64,000 bases of DNA from Topomyia yanbarensis (Eukaryota; Arthropoda; Insecta; Diptera; Culicidae): NCBI RefSeq assembly GCF_030247195.1, contig NC_080671.1:210303945-210367944 (forward strand), given 5' to 3'. A model generated the notes under the pieces. That model was not told the origin of the DNA. It saw only the letters and a program-made list of their open reading frames with translations, and ran no database searches. The position numbers and the translations under genes were made by a program. How positions within the stretch are numbered: the stretch's first letter is position 1; the number at the start of each line of letters is the position of its first letter. This document shows, piece after piece, positions 33,616-46,553 of this stretch.

Positions 33616-35110
33616 TTTTTCGAGAGTTGTCCTACTGGAGCTGTAGAGCTAGGTTCTCGGAAGGGCTCCCCGTCAGAATCACATACTACAATTTGCAGAC
33701 GAGACAGGCAATGTCGCCCAATAAAACACTGCATTAGGCCAATTGTAGCGGGCCGTGATTCTGAATGTGATATTCATTGTACGGTTCAGGTATGTGCGGG
33801 CGTAGGGACTCGCGATCGCGTGTATCATCGCGAAGGGCTCGAAGATTTGTACGTTAACGTGCTCGATCGCGTGTGCGTTTGTATGTCGCGTGCGCATTTG
33901 TATGTCGCGTGTGCTAACGTGTATGAACTTCGCGTGTATACATTCTATTTCATAATCTGATACTTAATTTTTGATTTTTGGTGTACGGTTCAGATTCCAA
34001 AAAAAGTGGGTTCTTACATATCATTAGAATTCCCATTCATGTCGCCGTAGAACGCGTGATCTAGTGGATATGAGCTTTATTTTTATTTTTTGATTGGTCC
34101 AACTGAATGTATGGACCTAAATTGCTAGAATGAATGCTAAAGATTTCCGGACGTGACCGATTCATGATCGCGCGCGTTTGCGGGTTCGCGTTTGAGACCG
34201 CGTTTGTAACGTCGTAAGTACTAAAACGTTCACACAATTGCCGGAGTGTTATCAAGTTTACACGATCTCGGGCATAGGTGTGCGTAGATGATCGCGAAGG
34301 GCTTAAGCGTTCGTATGTTGACGTGTTTGTCGCGTGTGCTCGCGCGTATGTGACTTCGCGTGTATAAATTCGATTTTGAAACCCTGCGGCCATTCATATA
34401 TTCGCGGACCGTCATTCTGATCTTTAGCTTTCGGTGTACGGATCACATTCTGACAGGGAGAGAGTTACTCCATATCACTAGAGTTTCCGGTCATGTCGCC
34501 ATGGAACGTTTTATCTAGTGGATATGGGAGTTATTTTTCAATTTTATTATTTTTTTTTATTAATTAACAAGGACCTAGATTGTTGGTACCGAGGATAGAG
34601 ACTTCCGGACGATCCCGATTCATGATGGCACGAGCGCGGGAGTTTGTAGGTTGACGCTTGAGATCGTGTTGCTAAGTTTATGAGTGCTGAGATTTTCACC
34701 TTATCACCGGGGTGTAATCACGTTTGCGAGTTCGTGGGCGTAGGTTGCTTGGAAAATCGCGAGGGGCTCTAACGTTTGTGCGCTGACGTGATTTTGTAAC
34801 GTGTATTCTTGAATGGTCGCGCGAACCGTGAGTCTGATATTAAATTTTCGGTGCGAGGTTAGAATTCTAGCAGAGAGTGGGATCGTTTATATCGATAGGG
34901 TTTCCGGTCTTGTCGCCATGAGACGTGTTGTCTAATAGATATGAGCGTATTTTCTTAATTGGTCCAGCTGAAGGCATGGACCTAGGCTTCTAGGATCAAG
35001 GATAGACTTCCGGACGTGATCGATACGTAGCCGCGCGCGGGGGCTTTTTTATAGGTTCATGCTTGAGACCGCGTTTGAGAATGTGTGAGAGTTAAGACGT
35101 TCACTATCAC
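33616..35110 (+). repeat. GC-richer repeat family H, copy 2 with ~3 units
   Basis: Starts TTCGAGAGTTGTCCTACTGG like copy 1 at 12749. The internal landmark GTCGCCATGGAACG, or variants, recurs at ~34038, 34495 and 34912, so the units are about 420-460 bp. Each unit carries ATCGCGAAGGGCT, GGACCTA and TTCCGGACG. No protein is encoded. Confidence 0.65.
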
Positions 35111-35480
35111 CATCTTTGCTGACCCAGCTGAAGGCGGGTGTAGAATGGCAGTATAGGACTCGAAAAGAAGAAATAAAGGACAATATATGAATATGAGAGA
35201 CGTAATAGATTAGATAGGTACAAGATACAGCTGAATTTATGATCATCACATGAAAGACATACATTAGTACTGAGAATTGGGCCCCAAACCCACATTGTAT
35301 ATTATTTGACCATGGCAGTGGATAATAAAGGTCGCCAAGTTAAGTACTAAAATTGATCACAATGTAGCTTAACTCAAAAGAAAATAATCGTATCCCAAGT
35401 TTATGTGATATAATCACTGTAATACTGCTTTGGTGGAAAAGCCCCCGGACCACATCAAGGTACAGTATCATGCCGAGGTC
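35111..35480. other. Tail between family H array and right 46-bp repeat
   Basis: Non-coding. Continuous with the array and bounded by the right direct repeat, so probably part of the same inserted or duplicated block. Confidence 0.4.
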
Positions 35481-35526
35481 CATATAAAAAATTTACCTGA
35501 AATCGGCGGCGCCGCGCACACCTCTT
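35481..35526. repeat. 46-bp direct repeat, right copy
   Basis: Exact match to 33570-33615; together they bracket 1865 bp. Confidence 0.9.
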
Positions 35527-37285
35527 GTAAAAATACTCATTTGTTTTAGAGTTATTAGAAGAATTTTAATTTTTTTTACACCAAGTTCAACTGCGTATAA
35601 GAGAGAAAGGTGCAAACCAAAATGGACGAGCAGGCACTATTTTCAATGTCCGGACTACGCATAATAAAGGTAAGGTTTTAAGCTCATTTTGTAATGTTTT
35701 TACTTGGGTATTTTTACTTACAGTCCACAGTGTTTTAAAACGTCGTTTTCGTGCTCAAAATTAATAGCGTCTAAACCGTTTATTTTAGAGGTATAGTTTG
35801 TTCGGAGAAGTTGTTGTTCTTATGATTGCGCATCCACAGGAGTATACCGTTCAATGATTAATTCACCTATAAGTGATATACGAAATTTATTTTCCGAACT
35901 AATTAAGATAGAGGCTCTGTGTCTTGGGCAAAGTTGTAGCAAATGTTACTACAAAAGAAATTGCTGAAGACACCATATATCTAGCTTTAGTAGTTTACGA
36001 GTTATGGAACATATTATATGGAAGACCCTTTAAAATTAGTTTTTTCATGATAACTTTTTTAGACATTCTCGTATCTTCTTGGAATCTTCCACAAAGTTAT
36101 TTGCAGCATCAAAACACATATTTTTGCCAAACATAGTTAGTTCCTATCTGTTGAATTTAAAAAGATATTCCAAATTTTACGACATTTTTTAGGTAACTTC
36201 CACCGTAAATAACTCGTTAAGGAGCAAAAAGGAGCAAACAACATCAAAACATACTTAAAGTACTAGCTTTTTACTTTTATACAGTCGCCCAATTGTTAGT
36301 CGACACGATTCTCCCCGAGTGTTATGTTCAAAACAATATCCCATCGCAGTGGTATAAAATGAAATATTCAAGCGCACTGCAATAAGTAGCTTCATGTTTT
36401 CATGGTGCCTCCTTCGTCCAAAGATACCCTGTGAATATAATCGATGGTTTGGCCTCTAGTGAATGAAGTTCGCGTTTTTGGGGTTTCCGACCACTATGCA
36501 GCGGTGTCTTTTGATGACTTCTTCTCGATAACAAATATTTACCCAATTTGTTGAGCAGAGTCGCTTGTTTCACAAGACTGGGTCCAGGCCTCTGAAAAAA
36601 TATTCAAAGTTTGAGGGTTTCTGTACGTTTCATTTAAAATAAACGTTAAAAAATCAACCCCCCTCCCCTTGAGAATTTTCTGCGCGCGGGCGTGGTCCAT
36701 TCTATGACAACCGCTGGTAGTTGTCTTTGTTTAATTTGACAACAGATTTCTCATTCTGATCCTATCTGATCCTGCAGAACTTTTCTTTTTATGCTGAAAA
36801 TAGACCCGTAAAATTTTTACAAAACTTTCCAGGAAAAGCTTACCTTGGACTTCGAAAAATCTTTCTCGTGGTACCTCCAGTCTTTTTTTTGTCGTGACTA
36901 ACGACTTACCTTTCAATATAGGGGCCCCTTTTCAAAATTTCGGCAGAAAAATGATGTAAGATTTTGAACGCTTATATCTTTTGTTGTACTGAATGGATTT
37001 AATCAATTTCTTCGGCATTTTGTCGAAAATATTTGTACCAATGTTGTATTAAATTTTGGAATATGTAGGACATTCATTATCAACGGAAAAATAGTGTTTT
37101 GAAAAATCTTTCGAAAACGACTCGGAAAAGTGAAAATTTTCAGCCCATCCCGCACAGAGCCGTCAAAATGGTGCAGCAAATGAACAATAAAATAATGAAA
37201 AGTTTATATATAGGTTCACTACATGTTTGTTCCTTTGATTATTCGTATTGGGTTGCTTGACGAGAGCAGTTGGTGGGGGAAAGCC
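35527..37285. other. Unassigned DNA
   Basis: No gene or repeat family recognised. Confidence 0.3.
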
Positions 37286-37400
37286 GGCATATTAGTTTTG
37301 GTTATGCCATTAGAAGCCGAACGGAAAGGAAAGGCTCATGCACGCCACGAGAACGAGCGAGAAAGCGATAGTAGTGCATATTAGCGAAAGCGTTACGTAC
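37286..37400 (+). other. Paralogue of the H3 upstream region
   Basis: ACGAGCGAGAAAGCGATA and TAGTGCATATTAGCG parallel 5865-5895, before the H3 relic. This places a histone-type upstream region just ahead of the tandem array. Confidence 0.5.
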
Positions 37401-37568
37401 ATTTTGAACCTTAATAACTTTTCTTCTACTAAACGGATTGCCAATCTTGTTTCATAAATCGGAAGGAAAACGTTCAACGCTTGCTACCGATACGTTGTTT
37501 GCTATATAAAATTTGTTTAAATAGTTCAAAAACTACTTTAAATGAGAATCAACATTAATGATAAAACC

Positions 37569-37600
37569 TATAAATAGGGGTGTCACAGCTTTTCTCAAAA
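37569..37600 (+). promoter_or_regulatory. TATA box with start-like motif
   Basis: TATAAATAG at 37569-37577 followed by TTCTCAAAACCAG, whose CA lies 28 bases after the first T of the box. It would drive the lysine-rich relic that follows. Confidence 0.45.
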
Positions 37601-37659
37601 CCAGACGTGTGTAAGACGCAGTGCATAACAGACGTGCGTGGTCGTGAGAAGCTGCATCG

Positions 37660-37790
37660 GACGATCAATCAAATCAGCTACCATCGGAGAGAAGCAGAAA
37701 AACGTTGGTGGAGGTGGTGGCGGTGAGAAAGCCAAAAAGCCAAAGGCTAAGAAACGCAGTCACTGAAAAAGCGGTAGTAACTGCCACTAA
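37660..37790 (+). pseudogene. Lysine-rich relic, possibly linker-histone-like
   Basis: One frame reads GEKAKKPKAKKRSH then a stop at about 37763; after it, the frame resumes as VTATKNATKTSKTEK. Lysine, alanine and proline composition recalls a histone H1 C-terminal tail, and the context (TATA box before, histone-like stem-loops after) agrees. There is no globular domain, so the call is weak. Confidence 0.3.
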
Positions 37791-37949
37791 AAATGCGACC
37801 AAAACATCGAAGACTGAAAAGCGTACTCATTCGGTGTGAGCTGCGAAAGGGGAAAGATCGTATGGATATACGCAGTAAAAACAATCGTCGGCAAGGTTTG
37901 AATTGTTTTAAAAGATTCCCGTCTTGTATCAACATAGTTATCTACAAAC

Positions 37950-37965
37950 CGTCCTTATTAGGACG
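37950..37965 (+). terminator. Histone-type 3' stem-loop, array unit 1
   Basis: CGTCCT-TATT-AGGACG: six-base-pair stem and four-base loop. Equivalent loops lie at 38364 (one arm mutated), 38756, 39148, 39583, 39975 and 40410, there mostly with loop TATC. The histone consensus is a 6-bp stem GGYYYU..ARRRCC with loop UHUH; here only the first base pair is inverted (C-G instead of G-C). A purine-rich stretch (GGAAAAAGAAA) follows, where the U7-binding element of histone genes would be. Confidence 0.45.
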
Positions 37966-38207
37966 AATGCAAAATGGAAAAAGAATTTAATTAGAAAGTT
38001 TCTTTTATTAACTGGTATTAAGTTTGCGCTTGGTAATTCTGTACTTTTACCAGTGAATCATAAGAAAATGTTTTTCCAATCTACAAACCCGAAGAAAATC
38101 AGTGAATGTGGCAACTCTGCCACTAAGCGAAAGCTACACCAAAACGAATGATGAAAATATTTTCATTTATCGAACAAAAGGACGTCCTTCCATCTGCATT
38201 GTAAAGT

Positions 38208-38245
38208 CAATAAATAGGAACAGCTTGATGAAAAGTGTGCTCATT
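38208..38245 (+). promoter_or_regulatory. Core-promoter-like module of an array unit
   Basis: CAATAAATAG at 38208 with CTCATTCGGTG about 34 bases downstream. The same module starts at 38643, 39035, 39427, 39862 and 40254. The spacing and the TCATTCG-type start resemble insect histone promoters. Activity is inferred. Confidence 0.4.
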
Positions 38246-40512
38246 CGGTGTGAGCTGCGAAAGGGGAAAGATCGTATGGATGTACGCAGCAAAAACAATC
38301 GTCGGCAAGGTTTGAATTGTTTTAAAAGATTCCCGTCTTGTATCAACATAGTTATCTACAAACCGTCCTTATTAGGAGGAATGCAAAATGGAAAAAGAAT
38401 TTAATTAGAAAGTTTCTTTTATTAACTAGTATTAAGTTTGCGCTTGGTAATTCTGTACTTTTACCAGTGAATCATAAGAAAATGTTTTTCTAATCTACAA
38501 ACCCGAAGGTTTTTGCAAATCCTTCCAAGAAAATCAGTGAATGTGGCAACTCTGCCACTAAGCGAAAGCTACACCAAAACGAATGATGAAAATATTTTCA
38601 TTTATCGAACAAAAGGACGTCCTTCCATCTGCATTGTAAAGTCAATAAATAGGAACACCATGATGAAAACCGTGCTCATTCGGTGTGAGCTGCGAAAGGG
38701 GAAAGATCGTATGTTTGTTTTAAAAGATTCCCGTCTTGTATCAACATAGACAAACCGTCCTTATCAGGACGAAGGCAAAATGGAAAAAGAAATTAATTAG
38801 AAAGTTTCTTTTATTAACTAGTATTAAGTTTGCGCTTGGTAATTCTGTACTTTTACCAGTGAATCATAAGAAAATGTTTTTCTAATCTACAAACCCGAAG
38901 GTTTTTGAAAATCCTTCCAAGAAAATCAGTGAATGTGGCAACTCTGCCACTACGCGAAAGCTACACCAAAACGAATGATGAAAATATTTTCATTTATCGA
39001 ACAAAAGGACGTCCTTCCATCTGCATTGTAAAGTCAATAAATAGGAACACCATGACGAAAACCGTGCTCATTCGGTGTGAGCTGCGAAAGGGGAAAGATC
39101 GTATGTTTGTTTTAAAAGATTCCCGTCTTGTATCAACATAGACAAACCGTCCTTATCAGGACGAAGGCAAAATGGAAAAAGAAATTAATTAGAAAGTTTC
39201 TTTTATTAACTAGTATTAAGTTTGCGCTTGGTAATTCTGTACTTTTACCAGTGAATCATAAGAAAATGTTTTTCTAATCTACAAACCCGAAGGTTTTTGC
39301 AAATCCTTCCAAGAAAATCAGTGAATGTGGCAACTCTGCCACTAAGCGAAAGCTACACCAAAACGAATGATGAAAATATTTTCATTTATCGAACAAAAGG
39401 ACGTCCTTCCATCTGCATTGTAAAGTCAATAAATAGGAACACCATGATGAAAACCGTGCTCATTCGGTGTGAGCTGCGAAAGGGGAAAGATGGTATGGAT
39501 GTACGCAGTAAAAACAATCGTCGGCAAGGTTTGAATTGTTTTAAAAGATTCCCGTCTTGTATCAACATAGTTATCTACAAACCGTCCTTATCAGGACGAA
39601 GGCAAAATGGAAAAAGAAATTAATTAGAAAGTTTCTTTTATTAACTAGTATTAAGTTTGCGCTTGGTAATTCTGTACTTTTACCAGTGAATCATAAGAAA
39701 ATGTTTTTCTAATCTACAAACCCGTAGGTTTTTGCAAATCCTTCCAAGAAAATCAGTGAATGTGGCAACTCTGCCACTAAGCGAAAGCTACACCAAAACG
39801 AATGATGAAAATATTTTCATTTATCGAACAAAAGGACGTCCTTCCATCTGCATTGTAAAGTCAATAAATAGGAACACCATGATGAAAACCGTGCTCATTC
39901 GGTGTGAGCTGCGAAAGGGGAAAGATCGTATGTTTGTTTTAAAAGATTCCCGTCTTGTATCAACATAGACAAACCGTCCTTATCAGGACGAAGGCAAAAT
40001 GGAAAAAGAAATTAATTAGAAAGTTTCTTTTATTAACTAGTATTAAGTTTGCGCTTGGTAATTCTGTACTTTTACCAGTGAATCATAAGAAAATGTTTTT
40101 CTAATCTACAAACCCGAAGGTTTTTGCAAATCCTTCCAAGAAAATCAGTGAATGTGGCAACTCTGCCACTAAGCGAAAGCTACACCAAAACGAATGATGA
40201 AAATATTTTCATTTATCGAACAAAAGGACGTCCTTCCATCTGCATTGTAAAGTCAATAAATAGGAACACCATGATGAAAACCGTGCTCATTCGATGTGAG
40301 CTGCGAAAGGGGAAAGATGGTATGGATGTACGCAGTAAAAACAATCGTCGGCAAGGTTTGAATTGTTTTAAAAGATTCCCGTCTTGTATCAACATAGTTA
40401 TCCACAAACCGTCCTTATCAGGACGAAGACAAAATGGAAAAAAGAATTTAATTAGAAAGTTTCTTTTATTAACTAGTACTAAGTTTGCACTTGTTAATTC
40501 TGTACTTTTCAT

Positions 40513-40894
40513 TTATCTTTTCGTAACTTCAATAATCACAATCCTATGTTGAAATTCTTTTGACATTAAGACAGTGTTAAATGATAAATGATAATAACTA
40601 CCGCCAAACTAAACGGAATAATGGAGTTTTTGCACTATATGATAGACAATTTTAACTAATTATCGCAATTACATTTAAAGTATGCATAATTAGCAAAGAT
40701 GATGGGAGTAATTGCATTTCATTAAAGCTTTAGAAATCGATGATCTGATTGGTTATTCGCAGCGCGCCAAAATACTCAGTTTGCAACGTAAACCACGCCT
40801 TTATTCGATTGGTTGTAATAGCTTTTCCTATATAATAACGAGCACCAGTCTTATAACTATCCGTTTTTGGAATTGTCTGGCAAAAGTGTTAGAA
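40513..40894 (+). promoter_or_regulatory. Probable Helentron 5' region and promoter
   Basis: Contains GATTGGTTATTCG and GATTGGTTGT (CCAAT-type words, 40746 and 40809) and CTATATAATA at 40828-40837, with CAGTCTTATAAC about 20 bases further on. The first ATG of the downstream frame is at 40895. The 5' terminus of the element was not located. Confidence 0.35.
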
Positions 40895-41180
40895 ATGGCA
40901 CGATCTCGGCATTTGCAGACAAAGTATACCACGAACCACCGCAAGCGGAAGCGTCAGGAGACTTCTTCAGTGCGTGAAGGAGAACCGAATCGTCTTTTGA
41001 GGCGAAATGGTGATGCAGGCGAATCGAGTGGCCTTTCGAGGCGAGTGTTGGAAGAAGCAGCAGAGAGAGTGACAGAAGAAACAGGAGGAGGATGTCACTT
41101 AGCAGCAGTTGTAGAGGTGTCAAGCGGCCCCTCGGATCTAGGTGCGATTGACGAACGGGGCTCGGTTGGATGCAATACTG
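40895..41180 (+). CDS. Helentron exon 1 (basic N-terminus)
   Basis: ATG 40895 opens MARSRHLQTKYTT, then a basic HRKRKRQETSS and an Arg/Glu-rich RRVLEEAAERVTEETGG, the composition of Helitron/Helentron N-termini. A donor TG|GTATGT lies at 41180/41181. An acceptor with a long pyrimidine tract (TTTCTTTCTCTACTTTTGTT..ATAG) ends at 43157. Joining them turns one leftover base and two exon-2 bases into a codon that leads straight into the ATG frame at 43160, so phase is kept across 1977 bp. The alternative is that exon 2 is translated from its own ATG and this is an unrelated frame. Confidence 0.5.
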
Positions 41181-43157
<1,977 letters not shown>

Positions 43158-43159
43158 AT

Positions 43160-45000
43160 ATGACGCGTAACTATGAAAGGGCTAGTAGAGAGTTTAAAAA
43201 GCGATTTACTGGTAATGATTTTGGTGTAGCGTGTAGTGTTTGCGACCGTTTATGGTTTACAAGTGATTTGAAAAATGTCGGCAGGACAGAAGAAAATGTA
43301 CTTCTAACAATGGGATTATTTGAGTCAGTGGAGGGTTTCAGAGTTTGTCAGACTTGCCGTAGCAGTTTGAATCGAGGGGTAGTACCTAAACTGGCTTCAA
43401 CGAATGGATTTATATATCCTAATCGTCCTTCGGGTTTACCTTCACTTGATCCCATAAGTGAAAGATTGATTTCCCCTAGATTACCATTTATGCAGATCCG
43501 ACGTTTGCGTCATTCTGCAGGTAGTCATTCAATAATGGGACAAGTCATCAATGTACCAGTGGATGTACCTGAAATGATTCGCGTGCTCCCAAGGAACATT
43601 GATGATGATTATGCCTTTAATGTTAGCATCAATAAGCATTCTATTCATAAATCTTCTTATTTGAATGGGTTTATAAAGAAGGATACAGTTTATAAGTGGC
43701 TTCAGTATCTCGTTGACACTCCGTTATATCGTAGATACGGCATAGTTATCGATCAAGGTCAGTTGAATGGTCTTGATCAATCATCATCAAGGCTACTTGA
43801 AGCTGACAGTGAGTTGGAAACGGTCGATTCCACAAACGACTATGAGCTTTTGATAGGGCAACAACAAACTTTGCTTTGGAACGAAGACAAGTGTTTGGAG
43901 ATTGCACCCGCTCAGAACAGAGTACGTTTGTCCCTAATTTTTGATGAATTTGCAGAAGAACTTTCTTTTCCTGACATTTATTTTGGACATCCACGCTCAT
44001 TCAATACCGACGTTCATGTTACGCCATTTATGATGGCTACTAGTGAACTTAGACGCCGCGACAGACGAGGCGCAAAACCACAACATTTGCTTTACATGGC
44101 TATGAAAATACTACGGCTACGCGTTTCTGAAGGTTTGCAAAACACATTTAAATGTGTAGGAACTGCAAATATAACCCGTGGAATGTTAAAGGACCGAGAA
44201 TTCTTGGAATCCTGCATTGAGCGTAACTTGTCGTTCCTCAAGTCTATTCCAAATTCAGTTCAATATTGGCAACAACGCAAACATGACGTTTTTGCAATGA
44301 TTCGCCAACTCGGAAAGCCAACAATGTTCATAACATTGAGTGCCAACGAAACTCGATGGCCTAATTTGTTGCGAATTTTATATAAACTCGCTAACGAACA
44401 TACTATCGACTTGAGCGATCCTATAGAGCAATTAACTGCTCTTCAGCGAACTATGCTCGTAAATAATGATCCTGTTACCTGTTGCATTTATTTCAATAGG
44501 TTAGTTGAAACTTTATTAAATATACTTTCCTCATCAAGATTTAGCCCATTTGGCAAATACTATGTTGTTGATTATTTCAAACGAATAGAGTTTCAACACC
44601 GTGGCAGTCCCCATGCTCACATTTTGTTATGGTTGAAAAATGATCCTCGAGAAATACATTCAGAGGACATGCCCGCTACTGTGGAACTTATAAATTTACT
44701 TTGTTCCGTTAGTACCAATGGAAATCAAATCCATAAACATACATTCACTTGTTACAAGCGAAATGACAAAGAATGTCGATTCAACATCCCTTATTGGCCA
44801 ATGGATCGAACTAGAATGTTGTTGCCAATGGAATCGACTAATTCGCGTCGTAGCCAACTAAAAGCGAAAGGTAGGGAAATGCACGAAAGATTGAACATAA
44901 AGGTGTATACAACACTGGATGAATATCTTTCTGATTGTAATTGTTCGTACGATAACTACCTGGATGTTATTCGTGCTTCTTTACAAAGACCCACCCGTTC
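43160..45000 (+). pseudogene. Helentron Rep part (N-terminal)
   Basis: The Rep domain nicks and joins single-stranded DNA during rolling-circle transposition. Cys pairs C25/C28 and C63/C66 form a zinc-ribbon-like site. A Helitron N-terminal region follows, with TMFITLSANETRWPNL at about residue 390. The two-histidine HUH motif is HRGSPHAHILLWL, with H485 and H487. CX-type spacing at HKHTFTCY..ECRFNIP follows. A frameshift close to 44990-44998 moves the reading into the frame of the next part; the present frame would stop at 45034 after about 15 unrelated residues. Apart from that the frame is open for over 610 codons, so decay is recent. Confidence 0.82.
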
Positions 45001-46553
45001 TCTTGAAGCGATCCATGGAAGAACTATGGACTAATCCTTACAATCCATGGGTTGCTAACCAACTACTCTCAAACATGGATCTTCAATTTATCATGGACGA
45101 ATATTCATGTGCTGCGTATGTTGTGGAATATGTAAATAAAACAAACAGAGGCATTAGTAACTTGCATCTCGAATTAATCAAGCTGCAAGAAGAATACCCT
45201 GACCAAGATTATTGTTCATTACTGAAGAAAGTCAGTATTAAAATGCTGAATTCAGTAGAAATGTGTGCCCAAGAAGCTGCTTGGTATTTACTGCGACAGC
45301 CAATGTCAGAAGCCAGCAGAAAAGTTGAATTTATACCAACAATGTGGCCACATGAACGAATAAAATCAAGAAAACACACAAAACGAATGGACGAAGAAGG
45401 TATTAATGATGACTCGACCGATGTGTGGACACTTAACATAATACAAAAGTATGAAAAGCGTCAGGGTCTTGACGACATTTGTTTGGCTGATTTTGTATCT
45501 TGTTATACTAAGGATAGAAGTAGTATAAACACTTATAAACGGCGAAATATCCCTCGAATAGTGCGATGGAGAAAATATAAAATGACCGAATTACACGATT
45601 TCAAGCGTGAAATGGTTCTTTTGTTTCAACCATTCCGGAATGAAACTTGCGATATTCTCGATCGCAACAACTTTATTGAATGGTATGACCAAAATGAGGC
45701 ATTCATATTGAATAAACTGAAAGAATATGATTGCAATATAAATCTCGAGCATATCGTCGAAGAATATCTTCGTATAAACGAAGAAATTGAATCTGACGAT
45801 CTACAAAATGAAACCAACGATAAACACAACGAATTCGTTCGAGCTATTGTCATGGAGCCGAACGATGATGATATCGAACAGTTGCCCACTGGTGCTCTAC
45901 CAGCGGTTGTTAAGAAACGTACCAATGTTATGAGCAAGTTAGAGTATTGCGCTATGGTGAGGGCTACAAATGTAGAACAACGTAATTTGATTCTACATTT
46001 AATTGATATCTTGCATAGTTTCGACGGGATGAACATACCTTTGCAAATATTTTTCACTGGTCCTGCAGGATGTGGTAAAACCTTCACACTTCGTATTTTG
46101 ATGGAGACGTATAATCGTTTCAGTCAATCCCATAATTCGCTAAAAAATGCATATGTTGCTTGCGCCTCCACAGGAAAAGCAGCGGTAGCTATTGGCGGCA
46201 CTACAGTTCATTCCGCTTTTCGTATTACAATGGCGCGTAGACATAATTCGAAACTTGGATTTGAAACTCTTCAACTATATCGTAATGTTTTCGCAGGAAT
46301 AAAAGCAATCATTATTGATGAAGTGAGTATGATAGGTGCAGATGTACTTAATACCATTCATTCTCGATTGCAAGACATCACTGGTAACTTTGATGATCCG
46401 TTTGGAGGAATTCACATTATATTTTGTGGTGATCTTCGGCAATTGCCACCTGTTAATGCTCGACCAGTTTTCAAACCATGTCGAAATTCTTTTCAAGGGC
46501 CTGTACTATGGCAATCCTTAAATTTCTTTCCATTAGTGCAAGTTATGCGTTAA
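44995..46553 (+). pseudogene. Helentron Rep tyrosine and helicase part
   Basis: Right after the frameshift the text reads NPYNPWVANQLLSNMDLQFI and then SCAAYVVEYVNKTNRGIS. The tyrosines of YVVEY (residues 67 and 71 counted from ATG 44919) are the catalytic pair of Rep. The Pif1/RecD-like helicase, which unwinds DNA, starts with Walker A FTGPAGCGKT (~380-388), then CASTGKAA, Walker B IIIDEVSMIG (~464), and CGDLRQLPPV (~505). An in-frame TAA at 46551-46553 interrupts just after LVQVMR; the expected codon is probably CAA. All main motifs are intact. Confidence 0.85.

Larger units (their letters stand above)
37795..40512 (+). repeat. Tandem array of seven histone-like mini-units
   Basis: Units repeat by 435, 392, 392, 435 and 392 bp, measured between TATA-like CAATAAATAG boxes at 38208, 38643, 39035, 39427, 39862 and 40254. 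The first unit is diverged and lacks that box. Short units differ from long ones by a 35-base and a 6-base deletion around the short frame, giving the order long, long, short, short, long, short, long. Each unit has a perfect GTGGCA-ACTC-TGCCAC hairpin, a TATA-like box, CTCATTCGGTGTGAG about 34 bases on, a short frame (MMKTVLIRCELRKGKDRM in most) and a CGTCCT-TATC-AGGACG stem-loop. Short units share a stop that ends the frame early. The frames have no recognised family. Confidence 0.75.

Noticed and set aside
38520..38600. Hammerhead ribozyme in the array unit
   Set aside because: GAAA and hairpins are present but the CTGATGA core and matching stems are not.
38513..40430. CRISPR-like array
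   Set aside because: Units are ~400 bp of continuous homology with no unique spacers, and the genome is eukaryotic.
38102..40552. Array frames as a real repeated peptide gene
   Set aside because: The frame differs between long and short units and is truncated by the same deletion; the stem-loop and promoter parts are better conserved.
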